This document shows positions 26,802 to 35,586 of a DNA stretch of 64,000 nucleotides, piece by piece; positions within the stretch are counted from its first letter, which is position 1, and each line of letters opens with the position of its first letter. Below the pieces are notes generated by a model, which was not told where the DNA came from, did no database searches, and worked only from the letters and a program-made list of their open reading frames with translations. The position numbers were made by a program, and so were the translations under genes. This stretch comes from GCA-2686265 sp036010965 (GTDB taxonomy: Bacteria; Planctomycetota; UBA1135; GCA-002686595), in contig DASCMO010000105.1 of NCBI GenBank assembly GCA_036010965.1, positions 62,001-126,000 of the forward strand, read 5' to 3'.

Positions 26802-28012
26802 CGTTTCCTTGGCCCCTCTTTGTAGCAGGTCTCCAGGATCTCATCGAGCCGCGTGAGCACCACTTCCCAGTCGTAGTGCCGCTCGACGAAGGCGCGTGCC
26901 GCGGCTCCAAGAGAGCGTGCCCGAGGAGGATCGTCCAGCAGACAGCAGATCGCGGCCGCCAGGCCCGCCGCGTCGTCGCTGACGAGGTAGTGGCTGCCGT
27001 CGTCGGCGCCGACCCCCTGGCAGGCGGCGGTCGTGCCGACCACGGGCAGGCCACTGGCCATGGCCTCGAGCACCTTGTTCTGGATGCCGCGGGCGATGCG
27101 CAGGGGCGCAACGGCGATGTCCGCTCGCCGCAGCCACTCGCCTGTGTCCTTGACGAAACCGGTCACCGTGACGCCCGGGGCGCGCGCCAGACGCGAGACA
27201 GCGGCGGTCGGGTGGGAGCCGACGATGGAGAGGCGCGCCCGGGGGTGCTCGCGCTGTACGAGCGGCAGGACCTCGCGCACGAAGAACTCGCAGCCCTCGA
27301 CATTGGGGTAGTAGTTCATCACGCCGGTGAAGACCAGATGCCCCGCTTCCGCGTCATCGGGCGCGGGGCGGAAATGCTCCAGATCGACTCCGTTGGGCTG
27401 AACAGCGGAAGGAGCGCCAGGGATCCGGTCGCGGAAGATGCGCTCCTCCAGGGGAGTGCAGAGCACGTTCAGGTTCACCTCGGAGGCCACTTGGCGCTCG
27501 AATTGGAGCAGGGTGCGGCCCTCCCGGCGGTAGACCCAGCTCATGGGAAAAGGCACGCGCTCGGCGTACTGAAGCCACTTGTCGGAATCGAGCTCGGCGA
27601 TGTGCATCACCCGCGGCAACTCGGGGTGGGAGAGGAAGAACGCGCCCATCGAGGAGGAGAAGGCGTAGATCAGATCAGCCTCTCCCGCGCGGCGGTCGAC
27701 CTCGGCTTGCAGGGCCGCGGATCCGTAGACGCCGAGGGTCAAGGGCTTGCGGGTTGCGAGCAGCGGGAGCGAGCGGAACTTCTGAAGTCGTTCGTCGTGG
27801 GGGATCGCGCAGGTCGGAATGCCATGGTGAGAGAGATGGTCGGCGGCCTCGCGGTCGGCGTCGTCGTGAGCGAAGGCCACGCAGGTCACGTCGTGAGAGC
27901 GGCTCATGCGCTCGACCAGGTGCCAGGTCGTGATCTTGTCCCCGCGGTCGGGCGGGTAGGGCACGCGCTGGGAGAGGAAGAGGATCTTCACCGGCGGCAG
28001 CCTATCCCCCAT
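26798..28012 (-). CDS. Glycosyltransferase of the exosortase-associated TIGR03087 type
   Basis: GT4-fold glycosyltransferase, 404 aa. The N-terminus 'ILFLSQRVPYPPDRGDKITTWHLVERMSRSHDVTCVAF' matches the TIGR03087 sugar transferases found in exosortase/PEP-CTERM exopolysaccharide loci (FLSQRVPYPPNKGDKIRS.H). The C-terminal nucleotide-sugar site is 'APLRIARGIQNKVLEAMASGLPVVGT' with the conserved E. No exosortase or other exopolysaccharide gene adjoins in this window. ATG 28012 or the GTG seven codons later ('VKILFLSQ') may be the start. Confidence 0.85.
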   Translation of the reverse strand: MGDRLPPVKILFLSQRVPYPPDRGDKITTWHLVERMSRSHDVTCVAFAHDDADREAADHLSHHGIPTCAIPHDERLQKFRSLPLLATRKPLTLGVYGSAALQAEVDRRAGEADLIYAFSSSMGAFFLSHPELPRVMHIAELDSDKWLQYAERVPFPMSWVYRREGRTLLQFERQVASEVNLNVLCTPLEERIFRDRIPGAPSAVQPNGVDLEHFRPAPDDAEAGHLVFTGVMNYYPNVEGCEFFVREVLPLVQREHPRARLSIVGSHPTAAVSRLARAPGVTVTGFVKDTGEWLRRADIAVAPLRIARGIQNKVLEAMASGLPVVGTTAACQGVGADDGSHYLVSDDAAGLAAAICCLLDDPPRARSLGAAARAFVERHYDWEVVLTRLDEILETCYKEGPRKR

Positions 28013-28058
28013 CCCTCACAGTCGCTCATACGCACTTCGCCCAATCGGATCAGCCCGC

Positions 28059-31000
28059 TCAGAACGGCACGTCTTCACGAGGAATGTCGATGCCGACCTG
28101 GGGTGTGGGCTCGTGCGGTGCTCCCTCGTCGGCAAAGGGAGTGTCGAGGCCGCGGCGCGACACATCCGCGAGCATGTCCATGTGTGCCAGGGCCTCGCGC
28201 ACGCAGCCGTCGGTGTCCTCGCGCACCAGCCGGGCGCCACCCTCGCTCCACTCGCAGTCGGGATCGCCCTGCGCCTCGACCGAGAGCGGCAGCTCGCGCA
28301 GGAATGCCCGGTGTCTCGGCTCCAGGATGCGGTGGTCGAGGAGGAAGACGCACCCGCGGTCACTGACGCGGCGCATCAGACGCCCGAACCCCTGGCGGAA
28401 CTTCGCGAGGGCTCGGGGCATGTAGATGCGCCGGCGCTGGTCCGAGGAGCCCAGGGCGGCGCACTGGGCGTGGTGGTAGCGGTCGGGGACGCCGTAGGGC
28501 AGGCGCACGATCACGAGGTACTCAAGGGTCTCGCCGGGGAAGTCCGCGCCGTACCAGAAGGTGTCGACGCCGAGCAGCACGGAGTCCACGCGCCGGCGGA
28601 AGAGCTCGCCGAGCTCCTCCTTCGAGGAGCCCTTCATGTTCTGGTACCAGAAGGGGATGTGCCGGGCGCGAAAGAAGCCCTCGAGCCGCGCGCCGACGCG
28701 CCGCACGTCGTCGGCGTTGGTGAACAGCACCAGCATGCGACCGCGCGTGCGCTCCCCGAGGTGTGCGATGAAGCGCCTGACGTAATCGAGCGAGGCGTCC
28801 TTGTCTCGCGGAGCCGGGGAGTCGCGCGGCACGCAGACGAGGGCGCGAGTGTAGTCGAAGACTTCTGGCGAGCGCACCTTGCTCACCGGACAGGGCGCGC
28901 GCTCCTCGTCCTCGGCCGGATGCTCCGTGCGATCGAGGCCGAGGTAGGAAGCCGCGGCCTCGAAGCCACCCTTGAGCCAGGTCGTGGCCGAGACAAACAG
29001 CCCCGTGGCGAGCTGCGGGTAGTAGAAGCGGCCGAGGTACTCGTTGGGGAGCAGGACGCGCGCCGCGAGGCGCACCGCGCCTCCGGGCTCGACCTCCACA
29101 TCGTGGAAGGTCTGTGGACTGAAACGCGCTCGGCCCGCCTCGAGGGGTAGCCAGGCTTCCACGTCCGCGATCAGCGCGTGGAGGTCCTCGCGGGCCAGAT
29201 CCAGCTTGCGCCGCAGCCGTCCTCGGCTGCGGGTGGGCACCTCGTCCAGGCGCTCGGCCAGGAGGGCCAGTTCGGACTCCAGGCCGCCGCCGGCCCCGCT
29301 CAGGGCGCCGCGGGCGGCGACCAAGGTGGCTCCCACCTCGTTCTCGGCGTACTCGCGCAAGAGGGAGTGATCGTCGGCGGGGCGACGCGCGCGCCGTTCC
29401 ACATCGCGCCAGCGCAAGAAGCCCTCCACCCCGACCCCCAGGGTCGCGACGGCCGCGGCGAAGGCCGTGCAGCGGTCCGTGCATGAGCGAGCTGTCTCCG
29501 CGGCGCGGCTCCCGAGGGGGGCCTTGGCCTCGAGGCGCCCCAGGACACCGGGGCGCTCGCCGCGGCCCCCCAAACGCCGCACGATCTCGTTTGCAGCCTC
29601 CAGGCCGATCACATGACTCCACGTGGCCTGAGCCTGGCCGTGGAGGTGCTCGCACTCATCGAAGACCACATGGCGCAGGAACTCCTGGCGGGCGAGCACG
29701 AGCGAGTGATTGGTGATCACAACATGGCTGCGCTCGGCTCTTCGGCGCGCGTTGTCGGCTCCGCAGGTGGTGCGGTCATCGGGGTGGGTGCAACACGCGC
29801 TGCGCGCGCGCGACAGGCGCACGAGGTCTGCGGCGGCGCGACGGTAGGCGCGCGCGTTCGCGAGCGGAAGCGGTTCAGCCAGGGGCAGGCGATCGAGGTC
29901 GCCCTCGCCGTCGATCAACGCGAAGAGCGCGAGTCGTGTCCACGCCAGCCATTCTTCGGCCTGCGCGTCTTCCTCGGGGACCTGCAGTCGAAGCGCTCGC
30001 CAGCAGAGATAGTTCTCGCGGCCCTTCAGGACGCTGAAGCGCGCGGTCGACTTGACGCCCGCGCGACGCAAGGCCTGCAGGGCGATCGGCACCTCGCGGT
30101 CCATCGCCTGCTCCTGCAGAGCGCGCGTGTAGGTCGATATCCCCGTCCGGATACCGTGGCGTTCGGCCCAGAGCGCGAGGGGAAGCAAGTAGGCCAGGGT
30201 CTTGCCCGTCCCGGTGGGGGCGTTCACGAGCAGCAGTCGGGCGTCATCACCTCCGAGGGTCTCGGCGATGCGCACGGCGATCTCGTGCTGGCTGGCGCGG
30301 AAGGAGCCTCCGGCTTCCTCGCCCGAGCGCTCGGCGAAGAGCGCTGGAAGGTGCACGCGCAGCAGGTCATCGAGCAGCGCGCGGTCGGAAGCCGGGAAAT
30401 CGAGCGTCCCCTCGACCTGCGGCGGGAGGGCGGTCAGCTCATTCCAGCGCTTGGCCTCGATGGCCCAGCGCGGCGAGAGGTTTTCGACGATCTCGGCCAT
30501 CGGGACCTGCGGCGTCCAGGCGTTCGACAGAGCGCTCTCCAGAAGCTCGGCTCCCAGAGGCAGCTCGCCGCTTGCGCTCGCGCTCCATGCCGTGGGCTGT
30601 TCTACCAGGCGCAGGGCGAGGGCCAGCCGTCGCGCCGCGTCGGCATCAGTCGCCAGCAGTCGCCACCAGGCGGCGTGGAATCCGCCGGCGGCCAGGGCCA
30701 GGGTGCCGGGGTCCTGGCCGAGGAAGCGCCCGATCAGTTCTCGCAAGGCCGCTTGCAAGTGCTCCGGTCCGACCGCGCGATCCGAGGGCAGGGCGGCAGT
30801 CGCTTGCGGGGGACACAGATCGGCGACCAGACCTTCACGCCGCCCGGCGAGTCGGCCGGGGAGGAGCAGGGAGGCCATTTCGGTCAGGCCCACACGCTCC
30901 GGTCCCGCGTCGCTCGCGCGGGCGAGATGCCGCCACCAGGAGTCGAAGGCCTCGCCGTCGTCCACCACGAGCGAGCGCGGACCGATGAAGGCCTGCAACT

Positions 31001-31301
31001 CGCCGATGATCTCGCAGGCGGGCGGGCGCGCTTCCAGCGTGCGCGCCGTCACGCCGAACTCGCGCGCCATGCGCGCCGTCGCGGCACCGGTGTCCGCCGC
31101 TCGGTTCGGGAAGGGGTCGCAGGTGCGGTCGAAGGACTCCCAGCCGTGACCGTCCGGAGTACGGCGCAAGGCCTGCATTCGGAACACGCCGTCCAGGCCC
31201 GTGTCGGGCCCGGTCGTCCACAAGACGCAGAAGGCCGGCGCGTCCCCAGCGCCCTCCTCGTCCCAAGGTGTCCGGACAGGCTCCTCCCGTCGCGACTTCA
31301 T
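28059..31301 (-). CDS. DinG/XPD-type helicase with a degenerate DnaQ-like N-terminal domain
   Basis: 1080-residue SF2 helicase. Motifs: Q-like 'SFRASQHEIAVRIAETL', Walker A 'APTGTGKT' (361-368), cysteines 433, 503, 504 and 513 in the iron-sulfur region ('YLCWR', 'SACC', 'TTCG'), box II 'DECEH' (548-552) and C-terminal 'FRQGFGRLMRRVSDRGCVFLLDHRI'. Residues 22-125 have the layout of a DEDD exonuclease ('FCVLWTTGPDTG', 'SLVVDDGEAFDSWW' for DxExTG and VaHNa.FD), as in Gram-positive DinG, but lack the acidic pair. A helix-rich linker (130-330) follows. Likely a 5'-3' DNA helicase for repair, without nuclease activity. Confidence 0.85.
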   Translation of the reverse strand: MKSRREEPVRTPWDEEGAGDAPAFCVLWTTGPDTGLDGVFRMQALRRTPDGHGWESFDRTCDPFPNRAADTGAATARMAREFGVTARTLEARPPACEIIGELQAFIGPRSLVVDDGEAFDSWWRHLARASDAGPERVGLTEMASLLLPGRLAGRREGLVADLCPPQATAALPSDRAVGPEHLQAALRELIGRFLGQDPGTLALAAGGFHAAWWRLLATDADAARRLALALRLVEQPTAWSASASGELPLGAELLESALSNAWTPQVPMAEIVENLSPRWAIEAKRWNELTALPPQVEGTLDFPASDRALLDDLLRVHLPALFAERSGEEAGGSFRASQHEIAVRIAETLGGDDARLLLVNAPTGTGKTLAYLLPLALWAERHGIRTGISTYTRALQEQAMDREVPIALQALRRAGVKSTARFSVLKGRENYLCWRALRLQVPEEDAQAEEWLAWTRLALFALIDGEGDLDRLPLAEPLPLANARAYRRAAADLVRLSRARSACCTHPDDRTTCGADNARRRAERSHVVITNHSLVLARQEFLRHVVFDECEHLHGQAQATWSHVIGLEAANEIVRRLGGRGERPGVLGRLEAKAPLGSRAAETARSCTDRCTAFAAAVATLGVGVEGFLRWRDVERRARRPADDHSLLREYAENEVGATLVAARGALSGAGGGLESELALLAERLDEVPTRSRGRLRRKLDLAREDLHALIADVEAWLPLEAGRARFSPQTFHDVEVEPGGAVRLAARVLLPNEYLGRFYYPQLATGLFVSATTWLKGGFEAAASYLGLDRTEHPAEDEERAPCPVSKVRSPEVFDYTRALVCVPRDSPAPRDKDASLDYVRRFIAHLGERTRGRMLVLFTNADDVRRVGARLEGFFRARHIPFWYQNMKGSSKEELGELFRRRVDSVLLGVDTFWYGADFPGETLEYLVIVRLPYGVPDRYHHAQCAALGSSDQRRRIYMPRALAKFRQGFGRLMRRVSDRGCVFLLDHRILEPRHRAFLRELPLSVEAQGDPDCEWSEGGARLVREDTDGCVREALAHMDMLADVSRRGLDTPFADEGAPHEPTPQVGIDIPREDVPF

Positions 31302-31660
31302 CGCGTCATCATATCTCGCTCCTCACCGTCCCCCGCGCTCCGCGAAGGGGATGGAGGCGCACGCGGTCGCCATTGCACGGCCGGCTCCCTTCGCGCTCCC
31401 CGGGGTTCGCGCCCCGCCCGGCCAGCGCTCCGGGGGCTGGAGCCGGGGTTGTCGGGGTCTGTCGGAGACCTTCAGGGATGCGCCTCTAGAACGAACTTAA
31501 GTTGTTGTTACAAAGGCAGTTGAGGTCAACCGCGGGGTGTCCTTCTGGCCCATGCTTGAGCGTCCGACTGCACCCGTCTCTCTTGACTGGGAGCGCGAGG
31601 CGACTTTGTATCTCGCCCGTTCCCTCGTCTTCTCCGCCCCTCCTTCCCCCCGACACCCTC
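31302..31660. other. Divergent intergenic region between the DinG-like helicase and topA
   Basis: A 359-bp gap with no convincing gene. The left part is GC-rich; the stretch near 31490-31520 (CTTAAGTTGTTGTTACAAAG) is the only A/T-rich patch and is a plausible place for the topA promoter, but I cannot assign -35/-10 boxes with confidence. A small hairpin (GGTCT-GTCGG-AGACC) lies near 31458-31472. Frames that stay open into topA upstream of ATG 31661 are unconserved. Confidence 0.4.
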
Positions 31661-34327
31661 ATGCTCAAGGCCCTGGTCATCGTCGAGTCGCCCACCAAGG
31701 CACGGACGATCTCCGGCTTTCTCCCCGAGGGTTTCTCGGTCGAGGCAAGCATCGGTCACGTGCGAGATCTGCCGACCTCCGCGGCCGAGGTGCCCGCCGC
31801 GATCAAGAAGGAACCCTGGGGGCGGTTGTGCATCAACGTCGACAAGGACTTCGAGCCGGTCTACGTCGTGCCGAGCGCGAAGAAGAAGCAGGTCGCGAAG
31901 CTGCGCAAGCTCCTCAAGAACGCGGACGTCCTCTACCTCGCGACCGATGAAGACCGCGAGGGCGAGTCGATCAGCTGGCACCTGCTCGAGGTGCTCGCGC
32001 CCAAGGTCCCGCAGAAGCGGCTCGTGTTCCACGAGATCACGCGCGAGGCGATCCAGAAGGCACTCGATAACCCGCGCGAGATGGACGAGCGGCTGGTCAA
32101 GGCGCAGGAGACGCGCCGCATCCTCGATCGCCTCTACGGCTACGGGGTCTCTCCGATCCTGTGGCGCAAGGTCGCGCCGCGTCTCTCGGCGGGCCGCGTG
32201 CAGTCCGTGACGATCCGGGTCATTGTCGATCGCGAGCGTGAGCGCCAGCGGTTCAAGAAGAGCACGTTCTGGGACATCGTCGCTTCCTTCAAGGCCGATG
32301 AAGGCGCCGCGTTCGACACGGTGCTGGTCTCCCTGGGCGGCGAGCGTATCGCCCGCGGCAAGGACTTCGACGCGGGCACGGGCCTGTTGCGGCCCTCGAC
32401 GGGCGATGGCCCCGGGGTCTGCCACCTGGACGAGGAGCGGTCGCAGGGTCTCGTCGAGCGGATGAAGAACTCCAAGTGGAGTGTCGAACAGGTCGAGCGT
32501 AAGCCCTACACCGACCGGCCGTCGCCGCCCTTCACCACCAGCACGCTGCAACAAGAGGCCAACCGCAAGCTGCACCTCTCGGCTCGGGCGGCGATGCAGG
32601 CGGCGCAGCGGCTCTACGAGAACGGCTTCATCACCTACATGCGGACCGACTCGACCCTGCTCTCCGAGCAGGCGGTGTCACGCTCGCGCGAGATGATCGA
32701 AGAGCTCTACGGGAAGGAGTTCTTGCCGGAAGGGCCGCGCACCTACAAGACGAAGGTCAAGAACGCCCAGGAGGCGCACGAGGCCATCCGCCCATCGACC
32801 GACTTCCACCTCCCCGAGGACCTGCGCGGCCAGGTGGGCGAGCGCGAGCTGAAGCTCTACGAGCTGATCTGGAAACGCACCATGGCGTGCCAGATGGCGG
32901 ACGCGCGCGGGCACAAGATGAAGCTCAAGATCGGCGACGGAGAGGCGGTCTTCCAGGCTTCCGGCAAGACGATCGACTTTCCCGGCTATCTACGCGCCTA
33001 CGTCGAGGGCGCCGACAATCCCGACGCCGAGCTGGCGGACAAGGAGACGGTGCTGCCCAGCCTGACCGAGAACCAGTCGGTTGCTCTCGAGAACCTGGAG
33101 CCCAAGAGCCACACGACCCAACCACCGGCGCGCTACACCGAGGCGTCGCTGGTCAAGGAGCTCGAAGCGAAGGGTATCGGCCGCCCGAGCACCTACGCGT
33201 CGATCATCGACACGATCCTTCATCGCAAGTACGTCGTGAAGCAGGGCTCGGCCCTCGTACCGACCTTCGTGGCCTTCGCCGTCGTCAAGCTGATGGAGCA
33301 GCACTTCAGCGAACTGGTGGACGTGCAGTTCACCGCTCGCATGGAGGACGATCTGGACGCGATCTCCCTCGGTGAGAAGGAGGCCCTGCCCTACCTCAAA
33401 CGCTTCTACTTCGGCGAGGAGGGTCATGAGGGCCTGAAGGACCTGCTCGACTCCGAGATCGACGCCCGCGATGTCTGCACCCTGCCGCTGGGGGAGGATT
33501 CCGAAGGCCGGATGATCAACATCCGCGTAGGGCGCTATGGACCGTACCTGGAGCGCGGCGACGAACGGGCGACGATCCCCGAGGCCCTCGCCCCCGACGA
33601 GCTCGACATCCCCACGGCGGAGGACCTGCTGGAGAAGGGCTCGGGGCCGATCGAACTCGGTGTCGACACCGAGACGGGCAAGATGGTTTACTCGAAAACG
33701 GGGCGCTACGGGCCGTACGTCCAGCTCGGTGAGAACGACGAGGAGCCCAAGATGAAGTCCCTCCTGCCCGGGATGGAGATGGACACGGTCACCCTCGAAG
33801 ACGCCCTGCGCCTCGTGCGTCTGCCGCGCCTGGTGGGGGCAGATTCGGGGAACGAGGAGGAGCCCGTCCTGGCGGACTACGGCCGTTACGGGCCCTACCT
33901 CAAGCGCGGGACGGACACACGCAGCCTGGAGAAGGTGGAGGACATCTTCGAGATCACTCTCGAGCAGGCCCTCGCGAAGCTGGCGGAGCCGCCGGCGCGC
34001 GGCGGACGGCGCAGGGCCTCGAAGGTCATCAAGGAGCTGGGCGTCGACCCCTCGACCGAGGCGCAGGTGCGGGTGCTCGCGGGTCCCTACGGGCCCTACG
34101 TGAGCGACGGCTCCACCAACGCCTCAATCCCCAAGGGAGATGACCCAGAGGCTGTCAGCCTCGGTCAGGCGATCGATCTGATCCGAGTGCGCGAGGCCTC
34201 GGGGAAGGGCAAGAAGCGCGCCCGCAAGAAGACCAAGAAGAAGGCCACGAAGAAGAAGGCCAAGAAGAAGGCCACGAAGAAGGCCAAGAAGAAGGCCACG
34301 AAGAAGAAGGCGAAGAAGAAGGTGTAG
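31661..34327 (+). CDS. topA: DNA topoisomerase I (type IA)
   Basis: Relaxes negative supercoils. The Toprim domain starts 'LKALVIVESPTKARTI' and has the metal site 'DEDREGE' (96-102). The catalytic tyrosine is Tyr326 in 'GFITYMRTDS'. The usual Cys4 zinc fingers are absent; instead the C-terminus has about four Toprim_Crpt-like repeats, each with 'GRYGPY' or 'GPYGPY', and then a roughly 35-residue Lys/Ala/Thr tail for DNA binding. ATG 31661 is chosen: the N-terminus begins at once with the conserved strand. 888 aa. A lysine-rich frame continues beyond the stop (see findings). Confidence 0.95.
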   Translation: MLKALVIVESPTKARTISGFLPEGFSVEASIGHVRDLPTSAAEVPAAIKKEPWGRLCINVDKDFEPVYVVPSAKKKQVAKLRKLLKNADVLYLATDEDREGESISWHLLEVLAPKVPQKRLVFHEITREAIQKALDNPREMDERLVKAQETRRILDRLYGYGVSPILWRKVAPRLSAGRVQSVTIRVIVDRERERQRFKKSTFWDIVASFKADEGAAFDTVLVSLGGERIARGKDFDAGTGLLRPSTGDGPGVCHLDEERSQGLVERMKNSKWSVEQVERKPYTDRPSPPFTTSTLQQEANRKLHLSARAAMQAAQRLYENGFITYMRTDSTLLSEQAVSRSREMIEELYGKEFLPEGPRTYKTKVKNAQEAHEAIRPSTDFHLPEDLRGQVGERELKLYELIWKRTMACQMADARGHKMKLKIGDGEAVFQASGKTIDFPGYLRAYVEGADNPDAELADKETVLPSLTENQSVALENLEPKSHTTQPPARYTEASLVKELEAKGIGRPSTYASIIDTILHRKYVVKQGSALVPTFVAFAVVKLMEQHFSELVDVQFTARMEDDLDAISLGEKEALPYLKRFYFGEEGHEGLKDLLDSEIDARDVCTLPLGEDSEGRMINIRVGRYGPYLERGDERATIPEALAPDELDIPTAEDLLEKGSGPIELGVDTETGKMVYSKTGRYGPYVQLGENDEEPKMKSLLPGMEMDTVTLEDALRLVRLPRLVGADSGNEEEPVLADYGRYGPYLKRGTDTRSLEKVEDIFEITLEQALAKLAEPPARGGRRRASKVIKELGVDPSTEAQVRVLAGPYGPYVSDGSTNASIPKGDDPEAVSLGQAIDLIRVREASGKGKKRARKKTKKKATKKKAKKKATKKAKKKATKKKAKKKV

Positions 34328-34340
34328 ACCAAGAAGAAGG
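34213..34340 (+). repeat. Low-complexity Lys/Ala codon repeat at the topA 3' end
   Basis: A purine-rich repeat built from AAG/GCC/ACG codons (units like AAGAAGGCCACGAAG) encodes the Lys-rich tail of topoisomerase I. It crosses the TAG stop at 34325-34327 and continues for at least four more lysine codons. Such repeats are prone to slippage. Confidence 0.85.
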
Positions 34341-34518
34341 CCGCCAGCAAGGGCGACGGTGCCTGGATCGATGGGTACGTGGCCTGCGAACAGTGATCCG
34401 GGCGTCATGGCCAGCGGGTCCCGAGTCGCCGATTCAGAACGGGCCGGATACCATGGTTGTCTGTCTGCTTCTTCCGCGCGTGCGCCGAGCGCCAGACGAA
34501 CCCCCCAAGACGCACTAG

Positions 34519-35565
34519 ATGGAAATCACCGAGATCGCAGTCGATGGCTACGAGCGGGTCGTTCGTTGCAGGGACGAGGCGTCCGGCCTGCACGCCCTGA
34601 TCGCCGTCCACGACACGACCCTCGGTCCGGCCCTGGGCGGCATGCGCATGTGGCCCTACGCGTCGGAGGACGAGGCTCTGTTCGATGTACTGCGCCTCTC
34701 CAAAGGCATGACCTACAAGTCGGCTGTCGCCGAGACCGGGTTGGGCGGGGGCAAGGCCGTGATCATCGGGGACCCCCGCAAGGACAAGAGCGAGGCCCTG
34801 TTCGTGGCCATGGGCCGCTTCATCGACCAGCTCGAGGGCAAGTACATCACCGCCGAGGACATGAACATCGGCATTCCGGACCTGGAGCACGTCAGCGAGA
34901 GCACGCGCTGGGTGACGGGACTCTCGAAGGAGTCGGGGAGTTCGGGAAACCCGAGCCCCTACACCGCGCTGGGATGCGTGATCGGCATGCGCGCGGTCCT
35001 CGAGGAGGCTTGTGGCGACGAGAGCTTCGAGGGCCGGAAGGTCGTGATCCAGGGCGTTGGCGCGGTGGGTGGCCGGCTGGCAGTGATGCTCAAGGAAAAG
35101 GGCGCCGAGGTCGTGATCTGCGACATCGATTCTGAGCGCGTCGCGCAGCTAGCCGGCGAGCACGGCTTCGAGCACGTGGAAGACTCCATTCACCTCGACA
35201 TCGAGTGCGACATCTACTCGCCTTGCGCGCGTGGGGCGGGCATCGACGACGAGACCGTCCCGAAGCTGCGCTGCCAGGCCGTGGCGGGGGCCGCAAACAA
35301 CCAGTGCCTCGAGCCCCGTCACGCCGAGAGCCTGCGCCAGCGCGGCATCCTCTACGCCCCGGACTTCGTCCTGAACGCCGGCGGGATCATCAACGTGGGC
35401 GTGGAGCTCTTCGAAGGGGGCTACGACGAAGTGCAGGCGCTCGACCGGATCGACCGGATCTACACCAACCTCAAGCGCGTCTTCGAGATCTCCAGGAGCG
35501 AGGAGATCCCCACCAACGAGGCGGCCTTCCGCCTCGCCGAAGCGCGCCTGGCCGCGGCGCGCTAG
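34519..35565 (+). CDS. Leucine dehydrogenase (Glu/Leu/Phe/Val dehydrogenase family)
   Basis: NAD-dependent oxidative deamination of branched-chain amino acids. 'LGPALGGMRMW' (35-45), 'KGMTYKSA' (Lys67, substrate carboxylate) and 'GLGGGKA' (Lys79, catalytic) align position-for-position with Bacillus leucine dehydrogenase; Asp114 follows in 'TAEDMN'. The Rossmann loop is 'GVGAVG' (179-184) with Asp202 at the end of strand 2, indicating NAD. At 348 aa it fits leucine dehydrogenase and is shorter than glutamate dehydrogenase. Monocistronic by position: 191 bp after topA. Confidence 0.9.
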   Translation: MEITEIAVDGYERVVRCRDEASGLHALIAVHDTTLGPALGGMRMWPYASEDEALFDVLRLSKGMTYKSAVAETGLGGGKAVIIGDPRKDKSEALFVAMGRFIDQLEGKYITAEDMNIGIPDLEHVSESTRWVTGLSKESGSSGNPSPYTALGCVIGMRAVLEEACGDESFEGRKVVIQGVGAVGGRLAVMLKEKGAEVVICDIDSERVAQLAGEHGFEHVEDSIHLDIECDIYSPCARGAGIDDETVPKLRCQAVAGAANNQCLEPRHAESLRQRGILYAPDFVLNAGGIINVGVELFEGGYDEVQALDRIDRIYTNLKRVFEISRSEEIPTNEAAFRLAEARLAAAR

Positions 35566-35586
35566 CGCTCGCGAGCCGCTCGGGGG

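Noticed and set aside
31502..31660. A longer topoisomerase I starting at 31502
   Set aside because: The extra residues precede the conserved 'LKALVIVESPTKA' start and look like random translation of the leader.
34359..35135. Overlapping plus-strand frame of 258 codons at the leucine dehydrogenase start
   Set aside because: It is another frame of the dehydrogenase coding sequence with Arg/Gly-rich composition.
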